In this document: one piece after another, positions 1-8,020 of the stretch
Numbering within the stretch: position 1 is the first letter of the stretch
How the letters are laid out: each line of letters begins with the position of its first letter
Assembly: GCA_938027385.1 (NCBI GenBank)
Contig: CALJBF010000161.1
Location: 1-8,034 of the forward strand
Reading direction: 5' to 3'
Origin: an uncultured Porphyromonadaceae bacterium
GTDB lineage: Bacteria; Bacteroidota; Bacteroidia; Bacteroidales; Muribaculaceae
DNA: 8,034 bases
Position numbers and translations under genes: made by a program
The notes under the pieces: generated by a model
What the model was told of the DNA's origin: nothing
The model's input: only the letters and a program-made list of their open reading frames with translations
Database searches by the model: none

Positions 1-1
1 T

Positions 2-3000
2 CCAACCTCTGACGCCGCGCAGTTCGAGCTTGTGGCTCCTGACATCGAGGCCAAATACAGCGCCACCCTTATCGGCAACTACCTGTATGTGCCCGAGCAG
101 GAGGATGTTGATTTCTTCGGCACATTCTATTCTGTCAGCCGGTACGATATCGACGACGAGTATGCCCGCACAAACCATTCGGTGTCTAACGACCATTTCA
201 AGGCACGCTGTACCGCCCCGGATCCCACTGAAGAGGGGATATGCTACGGCTGTTTCTATAACGGCAACGCCGGTTACAACTTCTCGAAAGTGAACTATGC
301 CACCCGCCAGGAGACCGTGATCAAGGCCATCGGCACACAGTGGCAGGTATGCGGTATCAACGCCGCCGGCGAACTGTATGCCGTAGACTCGCAGAAACGA
401 CTCTATTCTGTCGACAAGTCTACCGGTGACCAGACGCTTGTGGCCACGCTGACCGGCATAAACCTCAGCGGATGGAACGCCGGCTGTTTCGACCTCAAGA
501 CCGGTGTGATGTATATGACAACCTCGTCGAGCTATACCGGCGCCAAGGGTGGTCTCTACGCCCTCGATGTCTCGTCGGGCGAACTGACGCTGATACGTGA
601 GTTCACCGACGGCGAGGTGCTTACGTCGCTGTTCATCCCGGTGTCGAACATTCCGGCCAACGCTCCCGCCGCGGCCTCGGGGCTGACGGTGTCGTTCCCC
701 GGCGGTAGCCTCACCGGCACCGTGTCGTTCACCATGCCAGCCACATATTATGACGGGTCGGCTGCCTCGGGCGCCTTCCATTACAGTGTCGCAGTTGACG
801 GTGTCGAGGCCGTGAATGGCGTGGAGGTCGCCGGCGGTGCCGTATCGCGCGAGATTACGGTGGCTGCGGCCGGCGAGCATAAGTTCGAGGTCATCTGCTA
901 TAACGCCAACGGCAACAGTCCGAAGGTCAAGACCCAGGCTTTTGTGGGTACAGACGTGCCTGTGGCCGTGGGGAACGTGCAGGCCACGCTGGCCGACGGC
1001 CGCATCACCGTGAGCTGGGATGCCGCCACCGGCTCGGTTCATGGCGGTTATGTAGACCCCTCGGCAGTAACCTACACGGTCACACGTCGCCCCGACGGCA
1101 CGGTAGTGGCGTCGGGAATCTCGGCGACATCGGTAGAGCTTGATGCCGCGGTGCCCGACGGCGAGCTGCTGGCCTATACCTTCGAGGTCACCGCCTCGTA
1201 TGACGGGCACACTTCCGATGCCGCTGTGTCGAACTCGGTGGTGCTGGGGTGTCTCACGCCACCTCACACCTGGAATTTCGCCTCGCACGACGACCTTGCC
1301 GGCACAACCGTCATCGACGCCAACAACGACGGCAAAGCCTGGACATACGACAGTTACAGCAAGTACCTGAGCGTCCAGTATAACTCCACGCTTGCGATGG
1401 ACGACTGGTTCATCCTCGCTCCGCTGAAACTGCAGGCCGGCTATTCATATCAGCTCGGCTACGAGACAAAGGCATCGTCGGCCCGTTACAGCGAGCATCT
1501 TGAGGTCTGTCTGGGCACACAGGCCACAGCCGAGGCCATGACTGTGGTGCTGACCCCGCGCTATGAGATTGCCGAAAGCGATTTCACCGCCAAATCGGTG
1601 AAATTCTCGGTGGATGCCGACGGAACTTATTTCATCGGTTTCCACGGCTGCAGCGACAGAGATCGCAATCGCCTGTATCTGCGCAATATATCGGTGACGG
1701 CAGGTGCCGCGCCGGTGGCTCCGCAGGGTGTGTCCGGTCTCACCGTCACCCCTGATGCCGACGGCTACAACAAGGCCACAATAGCCTTTACTGCCCCCGA
1801 AAGGAATGTCGACGGGTCGGCTCTCTCTTCGTGCGACATCGTGATACGCCGCGGCGATGAGACCGTGGCTACGCTCGAAGGAGTCGAGGCAGGTGCGGCC
1901 CGGAGCTATGTCGACGAACCCGCCACCGGCGGCACATACACCTACAGCGTGGTGCCAGTGGCCAACGGAATAGAGGGTGAGACGGCAACCGCCACGGTAT
2001 TCATCGGCCTGAAAGCCCCGCAGCCGGTCACCGGCGTGGCGGTCAACGAGACCGCCTCTGACGGCGAGGTGACCGTGACCTGGCAGGCTCCCGAGACCGA
2101 TGCCGACGGGAACCCGTTCAACTCGTCGCTGGTGCGCTATAACGTATATTACTTCGACGGCATAAATCAGGCACAGCTTGTCGGCGAGAAACTTTCCGAA
2201 CGCACATTTACCCACCGTGTCAACGACGGCTCGGTGCAGGATCTGGCGCTCTATGCCGTCGAGGCCGTGACCGACGGCGGCACAGCCGCGATGGTGGCCT
2301 CGGAGGCGCTGGCCGTCGGCAAGGCATATCAGTTGCCCTATGCCGATTCGTTCGCTCCGGGTGCCGACTTTATCTACGGCACACGCTCGCTCAACGGCAC
2401 GAACCAGTGGATGACACTCAATGACGCTACTGTCGACATAATCAGCTCTGTCGATGACGACGACGCTTTCCTGGCCGTGCAGCAGAGCGGTAACCAGGCC
2501 TGCGGCGAGTTCTTCACCGGCAAGATCGCCATGGGCGACATGGCCGCGCCGGTGCTGTCGTTCTATACTTTCAATACCCTCGATGACCAGGGCCAGTATC
2601 CGAACATGAACACCATCCAGGTTATGGTGCGCGCCGACGGCTCGTGGCATGAGGCCGCAGCGGTCGTAGTGGCCGAGACCGGTGCCTTCAACCGCTGGAA
2701 CAAGGTGTTTGTCCCCCTCTCGGCATACGCCGGGAAGAACATCCAGGTGGCCTTGCGCGTGACCTGCAACACTTATCTGCTCACCGTCATCGACGCTCTG
2801 CGCATAGGCGCCGAGACGGCCGACAATCTCGCCGTCACCGGGTTCTCGTTCCCCGGCGAGGTGTTTGCCGGTGCCGACACCCATTTTGACGTTACGGTCG
2901 ACAACCGCGGCATGAACCGTGCCGCGTCGTTCGACGTGTCACTGCTCGTCGACGGCGTGCTGAGCGCCGCACGCACCGTGGCCGAGGGCCTCGATGCCGG

Positions 3001-4204
3001 ACAGAAGACCCGCGTCACCTTCACCCACCGTTTCGATGCGGCCGACAACGAGACCCACACCGTCGAGCCCCGTGTGACGATGGAGGGTGACATGATTGCC
3101 GACGACAACACTTCAGGCGCCATGCCTCTTGCCGTGGATCCGTCGGTATTCCCCGCCGCCACGTCGCTCACGGCTCAGGTCGCCGAGGGGAAAGTCGCTC
3201 TTGCATGGAGCGCGCCCGACATGGCCACCGTACGCCCCGATGCAGTGACCGAGGATTTCGAGGGTTACGAGGCATTTGACCGCAACCCCGCGGGATGGAC
3301 CATGATTGACCTTGACGATGCCCCCGTGGGCGGTTTCCGCAACATAACCCTCCCCGGTATTCAGCAGGGGTCGAAACAGTCGTTCTGGGTATCCGAGGCC
3401 TCTGAGGAGGTGTTCGGCGACGTCGCCGGCACATTCCTGGGCCACAACAGCCTCAAATATCTCATGCAGCTGTATGTCACCGGCACCGATGCTGACGGCA
3501 ATACCGTCGCCTGCGACGACTGGGCGATATCGCCCATGCTCTACGGATGCAAGCAGACCGTCGGCCTCTGGGCCCGCAGTTATTCGGCCGCGATGCCCGA
3601 GAGCTTTGAACTGCTCTGGTCTGACGGCTCTCCTGACCCCGCCGACTTTGTGAGCGCCGCCGTGTTCAGGGAGATTCCCGCCGTATGGCGCCACTATGCC
3701 GTGCAGTTGCCTGAGGGCGCGCGCCGCCTGGCAGTGCGCTGTATCTCGAAAGACCGTTTCTCGTTCATGGCCGACGATGTGGCGTTCATCCCCGCCGAAG
3801 GCCCGAGCACGCTTACACTGCAGGGATATGACGTCTATTGCGACGGCGAACTGCTGGGCACTTCGGCCGAACCGTCGTTTGACGCCCCGCTCCCCGCGAC
3901 CGACGGCGTTCACAACTACACTGTAGGCGCACGTTATGACCGAGGCGTGGCTCCGCTCAGCGCTCCCGCCACAATCGACTACTCCGGCATCGAGGGCACG
4001 GAGATATCGGGCGTCAGCGTCACCACGCTGCCCGGCCTGATTGTCGTCACCGGTGCCGCAGGGCGCGCCGTTTCGGTGGCCAACGCCGCCGGCATGACGG
4101 TTGCCTCTGTCACAGATGCTCCGGCCAGCCTGGAGACCGCCGTAGCCCCCGGCATCTACCTCGTCACAGTCGACGGCCTCACCCGCAAGGTAGCCGTCCG
4201 GTAA
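2..4204 (+). CDS. Large secreted/surface multidomain protein with FN3, choice-of-anchor J and T9SS-type tail (5' partial)
   Basis: The frame is open from the left edge, so the N-terminus and signal peptide are missing; the GTG at 32 is internal. About 1,400 residues remain (numbered from position 2). In order I see: blades of a beta-propeller-like region (about 10-215; repeated 'LYxxDxxTG' turns); two fibronectin type III-like domains (about 219-415); a jelly-roll 'choice-of-anchor J' or cleaved-adhesin type domain with a 'DDWFILAPLKL' strand (416-568); two more FN3 domains (570-773); a second, MAM-like jelly roll (775-937); a CARDB-like domain (940-1047; 'VDNRG'); an FN3 split by a third jelly roll (1051-1325); and a tail (1338-1400) ending 'PGIYLVTVDGLTRKVAVR'. 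That tail resembles type IX secretion C-terminal sorting domains, so export and attachment to the cell surface is the likely fate. No catalytic motif is visible; adhesion or glycan/protein binding is inferred. Domain calls rest on sequence pattern only. Confidence 0.9.
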   Translation, partial: PTSDAAQFELVAPDIEAKYSATLIGNYLYVPEQEDVDFFGTFYSVSRYDIDDEYARTNHSVSNDHFKARCTAPDPTEEGICYGCFYNGNAGYNFSKVNYATRQETVIKAIGTQWQVCGINAAGELYAVDSQKRLYSVDKSTGDQTLVATLTGINLSGWNAGCFDLKTGVMYMTTSSSYTGAKGGLYALDVSSGELTLIREFTDGEVLTSLFIPVSNIPANAPAAASGLTVSFPGGSLTGTVSFTMPATYYDGSAASGAFHYSVAVDGVEAVNGVEVAGGAVSREITVAAAGEHKFEVICYNANGNSPKVKTQAFVGTDVPVAVGNVQATLADGRITVSWDAATGSVHGGYVDPSAVTYTVTRRPDGTVVASGISATSVELDAAVPDGELLAYTFEVTASYDGHTSDAAVSNSVVLGCLTPPHTWNFASHDDLAGTTVIDANNDGKAWTYDSYSKYLSVQYNSTLAMDDWFILAPLKLQAGYSYQLGYETKASSARYSEHLEVCLGTQATAEAMTVVLTPRYEIAESDFTAKSVKFSVDADGTYFIGFHGCSDRDRNRLYLRNISVTAGAAPVAPQGVSGLTVTPDADGYNKATIAFTAPERNVDGSALSSCDIVIRRGDETVATLEGVEAGAARSYVDEPATGGTYTYSVVPVANGIEGETATATVFIGLKAPQPVTGVAVNETASDGEVTVTWQAPETDADGNPFNSSLVRYNVYYFDGINQAQLVGEKLSERTFTHRVNDGSVQDLALYAVEAVTDGGTAAMVASEALAVGKAYQLPYADSFAPGADFIYGTRSLNGTNQWMTLNDATVDIISSVDDDDAFLAVQQSGNQACGEFFTGKIAMGDMAAPVLSFYTFNTLDDQGQYPNMNTIQVMVRADGSWHEAAAVVVAETGAFNRWNKVFVPLSAYAGKNIQVALRVTCNTYLLTVIDALRIGAETADNLAVTGFSFPGEVFAGADTHFDVTVDNRGMNRAASFDVSLLVDGVLSAARTVAEGLDAGQKTRVTFTHRFDAADNETHTVEPRVTMEGDMIADDNTSGAMPLAVDPSVFPAATSLTAQVAEGKVALAWSAPDMATVRPDAVTEDFEGYEAFDRNPAGWTMIDLDDAPVGGFRNITLPGIQQGSKQSFWVSEASEEVFGDVAGTFLGHNSLKYLMQLYVTGTDADGNTVACDDWAISPMLYGCKQTVGLWARSYSAAMPESFELLWSDGSPDPADFVSAAVFREIPAVWRHYAVQLPEGARRLAVRCISKDRFSFMADDVAFIPAEGPSTLTLQGYDVYCDGELLGTSAEPSFDAPLPATDGVHNYTVGARYDRGVAPLSAPATIDYSGIEGTEISGVSVTTLPGLIVVTGAAGRAVSVANAAGMTVASVTDAPASLETAVAPGIYLVTVDGLTRKVAVR

Positions 4205-4215
4205 CCCCGTTTTCC

Positions 4216-4269
4216 CATAAACGCATTACGGCGTGTGACCCCGGGGTCACACGCCGTAATGCGTTTATG
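4216..4269. terminator. Perfect 54-base palindrome, probable bidirectional terminator
   Basis: Bases 4216-4242 are the exact reverse complement of 4243-4269: 27 base pairs, no mismatch and no spacer. As RNA it would fold into a stem of about 25 pairs closed by the four-base loop CCGG (4241-4244). The core is TGTGACCCCGGGGTCACA and the ends are richer in A and T. It begins 11 bases after the stop of the large surface-protein gene and ends 20 bases before the rubrerythrin stop, so it lies between two convergent genes and could end transcription from both sides. No run of four or more T follows the stem on either strand; only the TTTATG inside the right arm (and its mirror) offers a short U-rich end. 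An intrinsic terminator is therefore the best reading of its place and shape, but not a textbook one. Confidence 0.7.
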
Positions 4270-4289
4270 CCGATATTCAATGCTGGAAA

Positions 4290-4874
4290 TCAATAGTTGT
4301 CTTCTTTGCGCTGGAAGAAACCCTGGGGTTTCTGGCAGACGGGGCAGGCTTTGGGGGCCGATTTTCCCTTGTGGATGTAACCGCAGTAGCGGCACTGCCA
4401 TTCGGTTTCGTCGCTGTCGGATGTGAAGACGGTGCCGGTGTTGACCCGCTCCAGCAGCACGCGGTAGCGGGCCTCGTGATGCTGTTCCACGCGGGCCACG
4501 CCGTCAAAGAGGGCGCCGATGGCGTTGAAACCCTCCTCGCGGGCCACGCGGGCGAACTCAATGTACATCTCCGACCACTCCTCGTGTTCGCCGGCGGCAG
4601 CCTCGGCCAGGTTGCGGGCGGTGTCGCCCACGGGGCCGGCAGGGTAGGTGGCGGTGATTTCAAGGAACCCCTCGTCGAGCATCGAGAAGAAACGTTTGGC
4701 GTGGGCGAACTCCTGTTCGGCCGTCTCCATGAAGATTGCGGCGATCTGCTCGTACCCCTCGTTGCGGGCCACTTCGGCAAAGATCGTGTAACGTCCGCGG
4801 GCCTGTGACTCGCCGGCAAACGCCTTGAGCAGATTCTGCTCGGTGCGCGTGCCCCTGATTGCTTTCTTATCCAT
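4290..4874 (-). CDS. rbr: Rubrerythrin (diiron peroxidase with C-terminal rubredoxin domain)
   Basis: This is a complete protein of 194 residues, close to the usual length of about 190. Rubrerythrins reduce hydrogen peroxide to water in the cytoplasm of anaerobes, taking electrons from NADH through rubredoxin-like partners. The N-terminal four-helix ferritin-like domain (about 8-145) carries candidate diiron ligands: E22 in 'AGESQARGRY', E55 and H58 in 'EQEFAHAKRFF', E96 and E99 in 'GEHEEW', and E130, H133 and E134 in 'RVEQHHEARY'. The C-terminal rubredoxin-like domain has two Cys-x2-Cys pairs (C161/C164 in 'CRYCGY' and C177/C180 in 'CPVCQ') for one iron atom. All expected metal-binding residues look intact. 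The ATG at 4874 begins 'MDKKAIRGTRTEQNLLKAF', typical of the family; only an A/T-rich leader precedes it, without a Shine-Dalgarno match. The gene stands alone, convergent with the surface-protein gene and divergent from the TPR gene. Regulation by oxidative stress is likely from the family, but no operator is visible. Confidence 0.97.
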   Translation of the reverse strand: MDKKAIRGTRTEQNLLKAFAGESQARGRYTIFAEVARNEGYEQIAAIFMETAEQEFAHAKRFFSMLDEGFLEITATYPAGPVGDTARNLAEAAAGEHEEWSEMYIEFARVAREEGFNAIGALFDGVARVEQHHEARYRVLLERVNTGTVFTSDSDETEWQCRYCGYIHKGKSAPKACPVCQKPQGFFQRKEDNY

Positions 4875-5031
4875 ATTTCAAGAATTTAGTTGACAGTCAT
4901 GTTTGGTAGGCCCACATCGGGGTCTATAGGTATCAACATCCGGCCTTCGGGATTTGTTCGGTCGTGCGCGTATATTCGGTGCCGTTTTCATTTATTGGCA
5001 GGCAACGGCCCGGTTTTTGGCGGGGATTGCG

Positions 5032-5039
5032 TAACTTTG
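5032..5039 (+). promoter_or_regulatory. Bacteroidales-type -7 promoter element (TAACTTTG)
   Basis: TAACTTTG matches the Bacteroidetes primary-sigma -7 consensus TAnnTTTG exactly, and the following CAAAAA is also common after such boxes. A -33 TTG/TTTG at the usual spacing of about 19-21 bases (ending near 5010-5012) is absent; the nearest candidates, TTTTTG ending at 5019 and TTG at 4995-4997, are too close and too far. The expected transcription start is a few bases downstream, around 5044-5046, which bears on the start codon of the TPR gene. A weaker variant, TATATTCG, lies at 4971-4978. Confidence 0.55.
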
Positions 5040-5056
5040 CAAAAATGACTTCTCAG

Positions 5057-8020
5057 ATGAAAAAAGCGATAATACTTGCGGGGGCGCTGGCCCTCGCCTC
5101 GGGGCAGGTGCCGACCGCCGGCGCACGCGGCGCATCGCAGGCGGTGTCGGCCGTTCCGGCCGGTGTCGACGTCAACACGCCCGGGGCGCGCGGATATCTG
5201 GCGCGCGGCGTGCTCATGGCCGACGATGCCAACTGGCATGGAGCCGTCGACCAGCTTACACAGGCGCTGGAATCGGGCTGCCTTGACGCGCGTGATACCG
5301 AAACATCGCGTTTCCAGCTTGCAAGGGCGCTGGCGCACCTGCCGGGCGAACGTGGTCTGGAGGCTTTCCGCCGCTTTGTGGCCGACTATCCTTCGTCGGC
5401 CCTCTGCGAGCGTGCCCGCATGGGGATAGCCGACTGCCTCTACGACCGGTGCCGGTGGGGCGAGGCTCTGGCGGCATATCTTGAGGTGCGTGACGAGGCG
5501 CTGACCTCGACACAGCGCGCGTCGCTCATATACCGTCTGGCATATTGCCGACTGATGCGCGGCGAAGAGCGTGCGGCACTCACGGCTTTCGAGTCGCTCA
5601 CGTCAGACCCCGTCTATGGCGCGGGCGCCAGGTTCTATGTGGCCACGATCGCATACGACGAGGGTGACCTGAAACGCGCGCGGCAGTTGCTCACGCCGCT
5701 CGAAGGGTCTAAAGAGGCACCCGCCGACATGGCACCGTACTATCTTGCGCAGATTGATTATGCCGAGGGGAATTTCGCCAGAGCCGCCTCCCGGGCAAAA
5801 CAGCTGCTCAGACGTGCCGCCCTCGCGCCGGAATTCAAGGCCGAGACCGAGCGCATCGCCGGCGAGTCGCTTTACCGCACGGGCGACCGTGACGCGGCCC
5901 TGCCGTATCTTGAGCGTTATGTGGCCGAAACCGAGTCGCCGAAACCGTCGGCCCTCTATCTGCTGGGTCTCGACGCCTATCAGCAGGGTAACAACGACCG
6001 CGCCGTGGAACTGCTCACCCCCGTTGTGAACGAAAACAACTCACTGGGGCAGAACGCATACCTGCTCGTGGGCCAGGCATACCTGGCGCAGGGCAACTAT
6101 GATGCCGCCACGATGGCGCTTGAACGTGCCTGCCGGCTTGACTTCGACGAGGCCGCGCGCGAGCAGGCCTATTACAACTATGGCGTGTCGCGTCTGCGCG
6201 GAGGCCGTGTGCCGTTCGGCTCGACGGTAACGCTGTTCGAGGATTTCATCACCCGCTATCCCGAATCGTCGCTTGTGCCGCAGGTGCGCGACTATCTGGT
6301 GAGCGGCTATGTGGCCGACGGCAACTACGCCTCGGCACTCGCCACGCTCGACCGCGCCACGCGCCGTACCGACAAGGTAGAGGCCGCGCGCCAGCAGGTG
6401 CTCTACCAGTGGGGCGTGCGCCAGCTGCAGTCGGGGCAGGACCGCGAGGCGGCGGCACATCTTGCCGAGGCCGCCTCGATGGGGCGCCATGACGCCGCGC
6501 TTGCCGCCGAGGCAAGTCTGTGGCAGGGCGAGGCGCTGTACCGCACCGGCGACTACACCGGCGCCGTGCAGGCGCTGAACACTTATCTGAAATCGGGATA
6601 TGCGCAGGGGCAGAACCGCGCCCTGGCATATTACGACCTCGGATATGCCCGTTTCGCCTTGAAACAGTACGGCACCGCCGCCACCGATTTCAACAATTAC
6701 CTGAAATATGCCGCCGCAGGGTCGCAGGTCGACCAGCGCGCCGACGCTCTGAACCGCCTGGGCGACTGCCGCTACTATTCGCACGACTTCGACAGCGCCG
6801 CAAAGACATACGCCCGCGCCATCGAGGCGTCACCCTCAACGGGCGACTATCCCGCTTTCCAACAGGCCATGATGAAGGGGCTGGAGCGTGACCACGAAGA
6901 AAAGATAGCCCTGCTCGACGCGATGATGGAACGCTATAGCCGCTCGCCGCTGAAAGCCCGCGCCATGCTTGAGACGGGTCACGCCCTTGAGGCTCTGGGT
7001 CGTCATGACGAGGCCATAGCCCGCTATACCGAGGCCGCCGAGACCTATCCCGGCACCGAACACGGGCGCCAGGGCCTGCTCATGGCGGCCATAACATACA
7101 ACTCGCTCGGCGATACCCCCACGGCCAAGGCCGTATACCGCCGTGTCATAGAGCGTTACCCCTCGTCAGAGGAGGCGCGCACCGCTGCCGAAGACCTCAA
7201 GCATCTCTCGGCCGCCGACGGCACTCTGGCCCGCTATGCCGAGTTCATCGCCGATATTCCCGACGCACCGGCGCTTGACGACGCCGAGGCCTCGGCGCTC
7301 ATGCTGTCGTCGGCTACCGATGCCGCCACGGCAGGGCGTCACGCCGACGCCATTGCGCGGGCTGACGAACTGCTTGAGCGCTATCCCGATGCCGTGGAGG
7401 CTGTAGAGGCCCTGCGCGTCAAAGCCGAGGCCGAGCAGGCTCTCGGCATGGCTCCCAAGGCCTGGGAGACATACACAATGATGGCGTCGAAGGCATCGTC
7501 GGCCGAGGATGTCACCGCCGCCCGTCTGGGGCTCATGCGCACCGGGCGCGACCTGGGCAAGAATGACGAGGTGCTTGCCGCCGCCGAGGCTCTGCTGGCG
7601 TCGGGTGGCACCGGTACCGACGAACGCGCCGAGGCCACATTCGCCAAGGCCCTGTCGCTGTCGAACACGGGGCATGCCGACGAGGCCGCCGAGCTGTGGA
7701 AAGGGCTTGCCGCCGACCCCGAATCGCTCTGGGGCGCCAAGAGCGCCTGGTACCTGGGTTCGCAATATCTGGCAGCCGGGCGCCTCGGCGATGCCGAGCG
7801 CGTGGCCACGACAGTAATCGACTCGGCCACGCCGCACGAATACTGGCTTGCCAAGGCGTTCATACTGCTCAGCGACGTGCGCCGTCGCCAGAACAACAAT
7901 TTCGAGGCCGACGAATATCTGCGCGCCCTGCGCGAGAACTATCCCGGCACCGAGACCGACATCTTCAATGACATCGACAGCCGTCTGGCCGCCTCACCTA
8001 ACAAATCCGACCGCAGATGA
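5057..8020 (+). CDS. Exported tetratricopeptide-repeat (TPR) protein, YbgF/BamD-like repeats
   Basis: From the ATG at 5057 the protein has 987 residues. It opens with 'MKKAIILAGALALASGQ', a standard signal peptide with a lysine pair and a hydrophobic core, and a likely signal peptidase I site near 'PTAGA' (no lipobox). The rest is nearly all paired helices of TPR type, for example 'ALYLLGLDAYQQGNNDRAVELL', with many units ending in the 'YPxS/T' turn seen in YbgF- and BamD-like proteins ('DYPSSA', 'RYPESS', 'TYPGTE', 'RYPSSEEA', 'NYPGTE'). I see more than fifteen repeats and no enzyme motif. It probably acts in the periplasm as a protein-protein scaffold; the partner is unknown. The frame is open upstream with an ATG at 5045 and another at 4964. 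I prefer 5057 because the -7 box at 5032-5039 would start transcription around 5045 and because the signal peptide then begins cleanly; 5045 (991 residues) remains possible. The stop overlaps the next ATG, so the two genes are likely cotranscribed. Confidence 0.93.
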   Translation: MKKAIILAGALALASGQVPTAGARGASQAVSAVPAGVDVNTPGARGYLARGVLMADDANWHGAVDQLTQALESGCLDARDTETSRFQLARALAHLPGERGLEAFRRFVADYPSSALCERARMGIADCLYDRCRWGEALAAYLEVRDEALTSTQRASLIYRLAYCRLMRGEERAALTAFESLTSDPVYGAGARFYVATIAYDEGDLKRARQLLTPLEGSKEAPADMAPYYLAQIDYAEGNFARAASRAKQLLRRAALAPEFKAETERIAGESLYRTGDRDAALPYLERYVAETESPKPSALYLLGLDAYQQGNNDRAVELLTPVVNENNSLGQNAYLLVGQAYLAQGNYDAATMALERACRLDFDEAAREQAYYNYGVSRLRGGRVPFGSTVTLFEDFITRYPESSLVPQVRDYLVSGYVADGNYASALATLDRATRRTDKVEAARQQVLYQWGVRQLQSGQDREAAAHLAEAASMGRHDAALAAEASLWQGEALYRTGDYTGAVQALNTYLKSGYAQGQNRALAYYDLGYARFALKQYGTAATDFNNYLKYAAAGSQVDQRADALNRLGDCRYYSHDFDSAAKTYARAIEASPSTGDYPAFQQAMMKGLERDHEEKIALLDAMMERYSRSPLKARAMLETGHALEALGRHDEAIARYTEAAETYPGTEHGRQGLLMAAITYNSLGDTPTAKAVYRRVIERYPSSEEARTAAEDLKHLSAADGTLARYAEFIADIPDAPALDDAEASALMLSSATDAATAGRHADAIARADELLERYPDAVEAVEALRVKAEAEQALGMAPKAWETYTMMASKASSAEDVTAARLGLMRTGRDLGKNDEVLAAAEALLASGGTGTDERAEATFAKALSLSNTGHADEAAELWKGLAADPESLWGAKSAWYLGSQYLAAGRLGDAERVATTVIDSATPHEYWLAKAFILLSDVRRRQNNNFEADEYLRALRENYPGTETDIFNDIDSRLAASPNKSDRR

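Noticed and set aside
32..34. GTG at 32 as the start of the surface-protein gene
   Set aside because: The frame continues open to the left edge, there is no signal peptide after the GTG, and the sequence starts in the middle of a beta-rich domain, so the gene is truncated by the window.
1445..2884. A 479-residue open frame on the minus strand inside the surface-protein gene
   Set aside because: It lies wholly antisense to a clearly coding, domain-rich frame, has a low-complexity His/Gly/Arg/Val-rich composition and no recognisable domain. Strong GC bias at third positions keeps the opposite frame free of stops.
3113..3913. A 266-residue minus-strand open frame, and similar ones at 6041-6784 and 7166-7837
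   Set aside because: These are also antisense shadows of the surface-protein and TPR genes, without family motifs, promoters or independent spacing.
4371..4808. A 145-residue plus-strand open frame across the rubrerythrin gene
   Set aside because: It is the complement of a fully conserved rubrerythrin with all metal ligands intact; nothing in the plus-strand translation looks like a protein family.
4890..4895. TTGACA resembling an E. coli -35 box in the divergent intergenic region
   Set aside because: There is no TATAAT-like box about 17 bases downstream, and Bacteroidales promoters use a different consensus.
4964..5056. ATG at 4964 as the start of the TPR gene
   Set aside because: It would place an Arg/Phe-rich stretch before the signal peptide and lies upstream of the best promoter element; the residues before 'MKKAIILAG' look non-coding.
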